Source of the DNA: Lutraria lutraria
Lineage: Eukaryota; Mollusca; Bivalvia; Venerida; Mactridae
Direction of reading: 5' to 3'
NCBI GenBank assembly: GCA_964023205.1
Contig: OZ026842.1
Coordinates: 10,323,407-10,387,406 of the forward strand
DNA: 64,000 nucleotides
Of this stretch, positions 1 to 10,700 are shown in pieces (position 1 is the stretch's first letter; each line of letters opens with the position of its first letter). The notes under the pieces are model-generated. The model was not told where the DNA came from. It saw nothing but the letters and a program-made list of their open reading frames with translations, and made no database searches. Both the position numbers and the translations under genes were made by a program.

Positions 1-23
1 GTGACAGAAAAACATTTTTTCAA

Positions 24-120
24 TTTGGCCCCATCACACTCAGTCCGAGAGGATGGCCCATATGAATTTGTTCAATTTGTATAGGGCTAGTACCCTGCTC
101 AGTCTGAGAGGATGGCCCTT
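24..120. repeat. Two copies of a short 'cagtcYgagaggatggccc' unit
   Basis: The motif cagtc(c/t)gagaggatggccc occurs twice, near 41 and near 99, about 60 bases apart. This looks like a fragment of a dispersed repeat. No coding potential was seen in 1-787 apart from repeats. Confidence 0.4.
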
Positions 121-206
121 TCGTTTTATTTCATGAAATTCGCCTACTGGAAAGCTGAATTTAAGTAAGGCTAGACTAAGGCATAATGTTGGTCTCAGTC
201 AAAGAC

Positions 207-386
207 TATTGTCAAACCTTTGAACAAAAGCCTGGGCACCCATGGGAAAGACATAATGTAATTTTATTGTACATGTAGCCTTTCTTGACAGGTGGCCTTT
301 ATTCTGAGGTCATTTTGTTCTAATTGGCCTTTTCTGCAGGTCGGCCTTTATTTGGAGGTGGTTGCTAGTACAGCTTTGACTGTATA
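207..386. repeat. Diverged MITE-like copy, family 1 (GTCAAACCT...GCTTTGACTGTA)
   Basis: Degenerate copy of a short palindromic element also found near 4171, 17648, 20235, 22205 and 43664. It starts with tgtcaaacct and ends with gctttgactgta, which are inverted relative to each other, and contains the internal 'ggcctttatt' units and the 'gggaaagacataatg' block of the family. It lies in an intron or upstream of the visible TMEM256 exons. Confidence 0.6.
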
Positions 387-787
387 TAAATATATATCCT
401 GATATGGTGATTAATAAAGAAGTTATTTATAAGGTGATTATAAGCATTTTTCTGTCAAAACATAGATATGTTTACTGTTCAGCAGGCTAGCGCTAGATTT
501 GTCTTACCTATTAAATAACATATTTTGCTTTGATTTAAATACAGTTAAACACGAATCAGTTAATGGAGTGTTTATTTTTCTTCAAACCTCTTCTTTATTT
601 TATTATGACAATATTTAGTGAAATATGAAAAAATATAATAATACATATCTTTTCTATGAACATTACAAATTATATTTCACCTGACTATTGGTCTATTTGC
701 ATGTTCTGGTTCCATTTGTGGATAGAAACATATATACTCTTATTTGAGTTACTGGTAATTGAACTTTGTGATAAATTATCATTTCAG

Positions 788-1744
788 CCTTTAATTCAAG
801 CACAGATGAACCAAGACTAAAAGCTGTAAGTATCATCAATCAATTAAGCCCACAATTAAAATTACAGCTACACATTCATATCGCAGTTTTTTACAAAACA
901 GTTTTATATTGCAAGTTGAACAACTCTTACTTATATATTATGCTTGACATACAGGTTTCTGACGTTGATTTTGAATGGGTAATTAAGATGAATGCTGGAT
1001 AATGTTTTGCTATTTTTTACAGGTGTTTGAATCAGGAAATAAGATGCATTTGTTTCATTCTGTTGCATTAATGGGAGTCCCAATGACCAGAAGACCTGCA
1101 TTGGTAGGTTGCTGCTTGCATACTTATATTACGGTCAATATAAACTAACAAAAGTAGCCTGGATGATTGTGTTCGGTTCTTGTAAAGAAATTTGGATTTA
1201 TAAACAAACCCAGCATTCTTTCTCCAGGAGAGACTGAGTTTGATATTGTTTATGTCGGTAGTTTCTGACTTGGATCATTGGGGGGATGGTGTAAAATGGT
1301 TAATTAGGCCTAAAATGGCCACACTGATCAAAATATATTTGACAAATGTGTTTAATGTGTGTGGCCATTTTAGGTCCTATGAATTAACAGTTATACACCA
1401 TCCATTATAATGTGCTAGTCCCCTATGTTTTGGATTATAAGACTTTTTTAGTATCATTAAGTGTCGCCTAATTTGCATCAATGGAGTAGATAAAATTGTT
1501 TGTATGAATTGCTTAATCAATTACAATTTGTGCACTCAAGCAATATATACTTCTAATCATAGGGGACTGTATGTCAAGATTATTCTCACATTATTTTCAG
1601 GTGGGATCTCTAATGGTAACTGGTTTGATGATATTCTCAGGTACATGCTACTACCAGGCAATCACTGGTGATGGAAGAGTTAGAAAAGCTACTCCGTATG
1701 GTGGCATGTTACTTATATTATCATGGTTTGCCATGATATTGTGA
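788..1744 (+). CDS. TMEM256: TMEM256-like protein, last three exons (5' part outside window)
   Basis: Small integral membrane protein of the TMEM256 (DUF423/UPF0451) family; the molecular function is not established. Exons are 788-825, 1023-1103 and 1601-1744, with GT-AG borders. Reading in phase (two bases of a split codon, then FNSSTDEPRLKA) they give the family signature: an 'NKMHLFHSVALMGVP' block corresponding to the vertebrate NKHHFLHSLALLGVP, then a 'GTCYYQAITGD' block matching the FYYQALSGD region, then a C-terminal hydrophobic helix ending SWFAMIL and stop TGA at 1742-1744. The vertebrate protein is about 113 residues; about 87 are visible here, so the start codon and first helix lie upstream of this window. 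The antisense reading frame over the last exon is a shadow. Exon phases agree across both introns, and confidence in the family is high. Confidence 0.88.
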
Positions 1745-4170
1745 ACATGTTGATCTAACATCTTCCATACTGTATGCAAGTTACTACCAACAACAGAAAC
1801 AACTATTATCATCTTGAATTTAAAGAGAGAATATGTAAGATGTGTGCACAATTTATGTTTGCTTGCTGTATCTTTGAATTTCTCAATCATAATTATTGCC
1901 CGAGAGAAAAATATTTGTGATGACTGTTCATACATGTGGTGAAAGCAATTTATGCTACATTGTAGCTGCGTATGTATGAATGTGTTGGTCATTTACTTAT
2001 GTGATTTAACAAAAAAAAAGAATTCAGACACGTGTGACACGGTGCGTTATTTTCAGGTTTATGTGATCCACTTGTTTTAGTATTTCTCTAAGTTGTTTTT
2101 CCGATAGTTTTAATTCTACTTGTCTTTTTTCTGATTTTGGTTAAAATATTCTAAGTTGTAAATTAAATACATTAGTTTGTATGTGAATACTTTCATGTAC
2201 ATGCCAAATTAAGTTAGTATTTGCTTTTACCAGCCATGTTTATTGTTTAATGTAACTATATGTAGTAAAATTCGTTCAATTATTGTCTCATTACAATAAT
2301 TATTATTGTACTGTAATAATTGTTATACTCAACAAATGAGATCAAGTTAACTGAAATGGCAAACTTAATTAAAATATGTTTAATATTTTCTGCCACTTAT
2401 TTTAGAGAATATTTTTAAACATTAGATCTTTCAAAGGTAACCTAATGCAGTATTTGCTATTAAAAAAACAAGTGCTTTGTACATGTATGATTATTCGAGT
2501 AACTGAAAACTTTTCAAGTTAAATACTATTTTAAAGAATGCTACCTGGTATGTCAACATGTGGTATTTTTGTTAATTAATGTGCAACTATCTACTTTAAA
2601 ATCTGCCTAATGTACAGCGTTAGAGGTTTTGTCTTTTTGAAGTTATCATTGGAAAGGAGTACTAATTGTGTATATATGATTATATAACGGTTTGTCTGAG
2701 ATATTTCAGTTTTATACTTTGTACAAAATTATTCTTTCCGTTATTTATACAAACATTAATCATAATTAATAAGTTCTGACCATTGTTTGTGATTAATAAA
2801 CTATTAAAGCCAAGGCATTTCTTCTTCTCTTGATATAAATGTTGTTGATATGTTCTAGTGAAATAGTATGATTTACTGACAATCTATATTTTGTCTTTGT
2901 AATTTGTATAGAACATGATACTGTAACTAAGAACCTGAATATATTTTAAAGTTATGGAAACTTTGTCTGTGCGCTATTTGCAGAAAAAGTCATTAAAAAC
3001 TGTTCAGGACTCTGGTACTCATACTTGTATTTTGAAATGTCAGATTGGGCATACTGGTGCATGTACACTCATAATGGTATTGAAAATTTCTTATTACACC
3101 ATCAGCTGTTACACTCAAACAAGTAAATAAGTATTGAAATGGCTGTTTTATACATACATGGATTCGTAACTGCTAAACATATCGAGAGACGATCCCACAA
3201 TGCATTGTTATATACTCAGCAATGTCCGACAGCTGTAATCGGGAGTTTACTAACTTAAATATAATAAAAACACTCAATTGGGTACGGGAAATCAGTCGGT
3301 ATGTAACAAATTTCAGAAAGATATTGAGATACACTTATTCCACAACTGTATAAGAATATGTATTGAAAAAGCCATCAGTCAAGCATTTTAATTCCAAGAT
3401 GGCGGACATTTATCATTATCCTTTCATGTGCGGGATTAATCATATGGAATATTATGGATACATTTGCTGTTGTAAACAATCGGATCATCACGGATATTTT
3501 CATATTTCCGCTATTGTAAAAGGAGCATGATATCCCATTGATTCATGTGTTGTTTCTGCAGGATTTGATTATTTCTAACTGTTAGTACGGAAGTTGCGAA
3601 TCCATGTATGTATTTAAGTCCTTGCTGTATTGTGTAATAAAGATAATCTCTACCAACATTAACATAAAAAGCACCAACCATACAAAAAACTTTTTCTACT
3701 GATCATCTTCAGGCATGATGAAATGCTTCCACACATTGATTTACTTTACATACTGGGTACATTGGATGTATAGAACAACTAACCAGCTTAAACATGATTC
3801 TATCTTTATACATGAAACACACAAAGTAGTTCTACTAAAGTAACAATAAATGGCTAGAAAAAATGATGCATCAAATTAAAAGTAATACAAATTCTATGTT
3901 TCTTACATACATTATCATTTCATAATATGACTGTATTAATCATCAACATACAAATCTAATCATGACATCTTAGTAAATACTGAAATAATGATCACTATAG
4001 TGACTAGTAGTAATATTGTACACAAGTTTCTCTTGTAATTGAACATTAAATCATTGAGTCTATACTAAAGTGTAAAGTAAAATATTATCAAAAATTGATT
4101 AAACAAACAATACAATCATGGTGTCCCCTGTATCAACTTTACAATACCACATGGGTTATGTTCAACAGAA
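1745..4170. other. 3' UTR of TMEM256-like gene and intergenic DNA
   Basis: No credible coding sequence. Candidate poly(A) signals on the + strand are AATAAA at 2794-2799 and around 3635-3640. The stretch separates two convergent genes, TMEM256-like (+) and zinc-finger gene A (-). Confidence 0.5.
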
Positions 4171-4332
4171 TACAGTCAAACCTGGGAACAAAGGCCACCT
4201 TTGGGAAATACAAAGTGGCCTTAATTCACTGGTCATTTTCTTCCAAATGGTCACTGGAGATTTTAAAGGATTGACCTTTATTCACAGAGTGACCTGTATT
4301 CAGAGGTGGCCATCAATACAGGTTTGACTGTA
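4171..4332. mobile_element. MITE, family 1, with perfect 14-bp terminal inverted repeats
   Basis: The element starts TACAGTCAAACCTG and ends with its exact reverse complement CAGGTTTGACTGTA. It is 162 bp long, with internal units 'aaaggccacctttgggaaa', 'ggccttaattcactggtca' and 'gacctttattcacagagtgacc'. This is the cleanest copy of a family found at least six times here. It has no coding capacity. It lies about 400 bp beyond the 3' end of zinc-finger gene A. Confidence 0.75.
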
Positions 4333-4733
4333 TTAATGTAGATATAAACATGGCTACTGGGTTATCTACCTGAATTAACCAGTTTCTCCTGAATCTACAA
4401 GTAACTGACAATGTTTTCATGTAAAAACAAAGTAAGCATTCTATATGAAGTACATGTAAAGTCTTAGACTTATAAGACTAGCCAATGCCTTACCATGTGA
4501 AGTTTTTCAAGACCATCATCGTACTACTCCATAAAAACTCTTACTTCTAAGCTGTGTCAGCCACATTTATACAAAGGAGATCTTGAGCAAATAAATTACA
4601 TAATAAACATCGAGATAATAAAAAAAAAAGATTTAGCCACAAGTATAACTCCTTCCAATAGGGAATATAAAATTTGATTCAGTACCTTCCATATGCTCAG
4701 ACATTGTTCTGAATGCTGTTCTTGACAGACACT

Positions 4734-7700
4734 TCATGTGTCCTGAATGCTTGTATTACGAGGGTCTTCTGATAAATCAAGATCAATATTATTGGCTTCT
4801 GTATCATGCAGAGGATCAGATTCTTTTGGAACATCAGCTGATAAATCTACAGCCTTGGCAGCTGTTTTATGCACTTTCTGTGCATGTTTATGAATATTCT
4901 GTTTGATTGCACATCTATAATTACATAATGGACATTTATATGGTTTCTCTTTAGTGTGAGTCCGTATGTGTTGTGTAAGTAAAGTGTTATTAAAGAAAGT
5001 CTTTCCACATTCTTCACATCTGTATTTCCTGTTTTTATTATCATGGCGTCTCCTATGACTAAGTAGAGACCGTCTGTTTTTACATGTTTCTCCACATATA
5101 TTACACATAACTGGGGCAATAATATGTACTTGACGTTTATGACGCTTCACTCTTGCCATTGATTTAAACAGCATACCACAAACTTCACAAGGAAATTCTG
5201 TTGTTGCCATCAACGCTTCTGCTTGTGTCTTACAGGAAACTTTGTGTTCTTTGAATGAACTACAACGTGAAAATATTCTGCCACAAGATTCACATTGATA
5301 ATTAGGGGCATTACTCATAGTTGAACCATGCTTTGACTGTCTTTTGTGCAACCAAAGTTCATCACCTGCAAACATAATTAACATATATATTAACCTGTGT
5401 TTATTTGGAGATAGAAAGGCAATATATTGACTTATTTTTGTAATTGATTACCACACATCCTCTCATTTGTTTGCATACATTGCTACATGCATAAAAAATC
5501 ACATGTGATGAAACTACTTACTAGCATCAAGCTATATTCAAGATCTGAACATTTTCAAACACCAATACTAGTAAATAATTTGTAGGCGTTTCAACAGAAT
5601 ATTTGAAAAAAGGAATGTTTGATAGACAAAAACATGGATTTATTCACAGGTAAAGTGTCACCTTTGCGGCCTATTTCTATTGGATTCCTACAAATATATG
5701 CAATGGGACTGTTTAGCTGACTGTAACTGTGTTCTTCTTCTCGATCACTTGTGGTCATCACTTATGCATAGTCCAACCTATTCTCATCATTGGCTATTAA
5801 CTGGACCATGCAACTATCAGCAACATAGACTGTCAGCTAAGCATCCTGATTGACTTCCACTGTAATCTACACTATTCAACACATTCAAAACCATTACAGA
5901 CTTTTTTCTCGAAATTTTATATGGCTGAGAATAAAAATATGTTTGTTTGGAGTGCTCCGATTCCGACACAGAATTTTAGAATGGGGTAGGTAGGTAGGGA
6001 TTTTTTTTACTACCAGTATATGAAAATACAGTGGAACCTCTGTAGAGCAACACCTGGTGGGAGCTGCAAATATTGGCCATTGTTTAGAAGTTGTTGCTCT
6101 ACAGAGGTTAAATATATAGTAAATATCAGCTTAGGAAAATTTGTTATAGAGAGGTTGTTGCTCTACAGAGGGTCACTCTGGAGAGGTTGTACTGCAGTAA
6201 AAAAATGCCCCAAAAATTATAATTTTATTTATTTGCTTTTGGATTTTCTTGAGTAGGTACAATGTAGGAGCACTCCAAACAAACTTATTTTCATTTTCAG
6301 CCTTATACTAGTAGATTAAAAAATAGGAATACTATGTCAAGGATTAAGCAGCAGTATATATGATTATATAACGGTTAAAAAGCTAGGGATGCTGGAAAGC
6401 CTGGATAAGAAATGTTTTAAAGCAACTTACGAGATTCAAATTCGTCCCCACACACTACACATTTCCACTTAGGTAGAAGATCTCTATGTACAGCATACAT
6501 GTGTCTTTTCAGTGAACGATGATGAGGAAAGAAATCATTACAGTATTCACATTTAATGTGACCCATGGCAATATAAGCCTCTGGAGTGAGAGTCTCTTCA
6601 CTTGTGGAGGACATTACATGTGGTTCATGATAACCTACCAGTCTGTGTGTCCACATTTCTTCTGTGAAAAGAAATAAAATCTTGTTAGCTGTTTCAGAAT
6701 TCCGTAACAAAATTGTTGATTTTTACATCAAATGATTAAACATGCAGTAAAACCTCTCCACAGCAACACCCTTAGGGAGTAACAAAACTATGTTGTTGTT
6801 GAGAGGTTGTTAAAGAGGTTAAATTTATAGTTTAAATCTAGCAGTGGGAAATAATCATGCTACTGTTGCAGGGAGATAGTTGCCCATGAGAAGGACGCTC
6901 TGGAAAGGTTGAACTCGATTACTATAAAACAAGAACTATCTGATTGGCTGCTGACAATCATGTGTCACATACACAACTTGACTGCTGATAGAACACCAGA
7001 ATTCCTTTATTCTAATATCAGAATCTAACACCCATGGATTTTACAACATGAAAGCAAGTTGGCAGTAGAAACAGTAGCTTGAAACTGATCACTGAACCAT
7101 GGAACTAAAATATTATAAATAAATCACATTACATAGAAATCACAGAAACAAACCCACCTTGGAATGATGAGAAGTTATTTTCAATATTGTCTTCAGCTGT
7201 GTCATCTTGCACATTTTCAGAGTCTATTTCAATTGGTTCCACTTTAATTTGGGTTTGAATCATATCATAGGACTCAACTCCTGCTGTGTCCTGAATCTTA
7301 TCATTGGATTCAATTCCTACTTTGTCTTGAATTATATCATATGTCTCAGGTCCTGATTTGTCATGCATATCTTCCACCATCTTATTATCCAAGTCTGATT
7401 TATCTTCAGCAATACCAGAATCAGTAGCAATATCATTACTCTCCGTGATGCTAAAATTTGAAGCATGCATATTTGAGTTATTATCTTCAGCAGTTCTTTC
7501 ATCTTCATTGATGACTTCCGATTTGATTTCAATAATCTCAGTCTCTGCAGTAGAATCTCTCTCCATTGTAGGAAACAAATCAGTAAAGCCATTTTGAATT
7601 AAACTGCCAACATTCTCATCAGACAAAACTGAAATTATATTACATGTATGTAAGTCTTCATTTATAATTAATTGAATGAAAGAAACAGTTATAAATTTTG

Positions 7701-10700
7701 TATCATTTGGAAGCAAGTTTTTATTACAAAATATGTCAGATTGCGAATCGTTCACAGCAGTACTTGATGAAATCAAATAAGGCTTCATCAAATTAAACTA
7801 CAAGGAGTGTGTGACAACAAGTGCCCTTATTTTGTGTAGCACCTGGGTGAACCGTTGATACCTGCCCATGACTGCATGAGTCATAAATACATGGGTGTCA
7901 ATAGAGAAAAATAAAAAATCTTGAAAATCAACTAAGCCATCCAAGAGGCCTTCAACCACATTGATATTTTCATCAAATAACTTTTATTTTGTTCAGAAGT
8001 CATATAGCTCTTTCAGGAAAGATAAATCTTGAATTTCATATGTTCAGAATATTGTCACCCCTGTTTATATCTAGAAAATATGTAGTAACTTAAATATATT
8101 ATTTATACCAACAATATTCAAATAAAGTCATAAACTATCGAATATTTCTACCTTTGAGGATGCATGGCCATTTTTTATCCCTGAACAACAACCTGATAGA
8201 GTTTTCTTGTTCACTTGAGACTAACATAGTGATATGATGCAAGTCAGGATTGACTAATGAGCTAACTCTGTTTACTACACCACCAGAGGTGTTTGGACAG
8301 GAGAGAATCTCATGAGCTGGTCTCTCCCATTCTGTCATCTCATTGCCACAAGTTACAAACTGCTCATCTATTGAAGTAAGTTCAGAAATGTAACAACTGA
8401 AAAGCTCAAGTGACATCTCGTGTAGCTCTGGTGGGTACTTGTCCTCCTGATCCAACTCATTAGTTTCATTATCTTCTCTTTCAGGAGTACTGTCAGTGTC
8501 ACATTCCATATTAAAACCACACTTCACAAAGCTCTTAACTATTGTGTCTTTAGTAGTCTCTTGCCATGCAGCTGAAATCCAATTTATTGCTTGAAGAATT
8601 GATATTTCATGAAGGATCTCTGGTCCTAATTTAGTTGGATTTTTGTCCATCTCTAGAAGAACATGCTGGAGTTGGTGTAAACGATACTTTAATTTCACTG
8701 ATTTGATTATTCCAGCATTCATTGGTTGCAATCCCATTATTAAGTTAGCTGGAATGAATTGAAGTTTCACATTACTGAAAGTAACACTGGGATGAACTGG
8801 AGAACTATTCAAGAATAAAAGAATTTTACGCTTCTTGGCCTGCATCTCATTATTCAATGATTTCAACCAGTCTTTCATCAATGGTGTACACATCCAGGCC
8901 TTACTGTTAGTCTCATATTGTACAGGTAATTTGTCTCTTGGTATGCCAGTCAAACACTTAGGCTTCTGAAACTTACCAATCACCAGTGGAGTCAGCTTCT
9001 CACCTGAAAAAGGTGAAAGAATTTTAAGCACAAACAACAATCAGATATTCATCAATCATGTAAATAAAAATTAAAAATGATATATCATACAACAGATTTT
9101 TTTTTACTTTGCTTCTTTCAGGGGATTAATGCTGTAGTAAGACTTGTCTACTGAGGTATGGTAGTTAAAATATCAGAAATATCCAGTTTAAAGTAAATAT
9201 AACTATGTACATATGAATTTCTTAAACACATTATGTCCGAGCAAAAGTACTGTATATGTCTTAATATTGGCGCCCGTTTTATTTTGGCAATATTGGTGGT
9301 CAGCATCAGAACCGCCAAATCTAGACTGCGCCAATATAAAACCATGCCAATAATGAACACCGCCAATTATTTGTCAAAGAAAATTATTGTAACTTTTGTT
9401 ATCAAAAAGTGTAACTAACACTTGTTCACGTAACAATTTGTTTGTTTAGTATGTTGGTACATGTAATACTACTTGTTTACTTTTATCAGTTAAAGTACAT
9501 GCATTATGTTTATTGCCTTAGGGTAAATCTTAATTGAAACAAGGTGAAATCTAAACGATTCAAACAATACAGCTTATTTGTCACACCATATAAAACTTAT
9601 ATCGTCGGCACATATAGAAATAATAAATTAAACCCGATATAATAACAATGTGTCAATTTAAGATAAATTATCAAAACAAATAATCACTTTTAGTCATTGT
9701 GTTAACTCCTGTTATATAGAACCCGCCAATTCATGAACATCTTAAAAATGCCAAATTTTGCACACGCAGAATTAAAGACGTATACAGTATTCAGTACACA
9801 TGTCAGATTGTCCAATTGATATAAATTCATATTGGAAAAAACAAGGAAAAATGAATTTTATAAATTCTAAATAAGAAGACCATGATGGTCCTTTAATCTC
9901 TCACCTGAGTAAAGACTATGAGTATGACTTTGTTTCATATCAGGTTTTTTTCTCTGTATTTTGGGAATATGACCCATACCCTCGGGATTGGAATTTTTTT
10001 GCGATGTTTTAATCAAAATTGGGAAAAGATATATATTTATAACTACAATTTTTGCAATGTTCAACTTATTCTTCTTATTCTCCCATAGAACAGAAGTAGA
10101 ATACAGTATTTACTACCAATGGTGATGTTAATGAACTTATAAAATAAGTGGGGATTGGGAATTTTTGTCTTTGAATTGGGAAAAAAAGATAAGTACTATT
10201 TCCCATTGGGAATATGACCGAATTTCAGCTATAGAATCGCCCTAAAAGTCCCTGCATATCATTGCAACTTTTATATGTTTCACTAGGACAGTCTAATACT
10301 GACCATGAAATCATCAATAGAGACATCAAGACTTGACGAAAAAAGTTGTCTACACGGTGTTTCAAGGTTTTCCTGTGATTTGACCAGGTGATCTAATTTT
10401 TTTACCCCTAAAATGTTTGAACTTATCCAGTTATCAATTCTGACAATGATTGAATGAAAATCCAAAAAAAACAGCAACCTCTACTCTAGAGTTAAGGTTT
10501 TCCAGATTCCTGTGAATTGACATGGTGACCTCATTTTTTAACCTAGACGAACCATGTCCCAACTTGGTCTCATTAAGACAAACATTCTGACAAAGTTTGA
10601 TGAAGATCCAATCAAAACTGTGACCTCTAGAGTGTTAAGACCCCCAAATGTTGAGTCAGACATTGACTGATTTATAAGTAAACTACTCACCTTTGAGCAC

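Noticed and set aside
1651..1992. 113-codon minus-strand frame over the TMEM256 last exon
   Set aside because: It is antisense to a well-supported exon and has no domain.
7332..7597. Frames on both strands over the acidic exon of gene A
   Set aside because: Shadows of a biased-composition exon in other frames.
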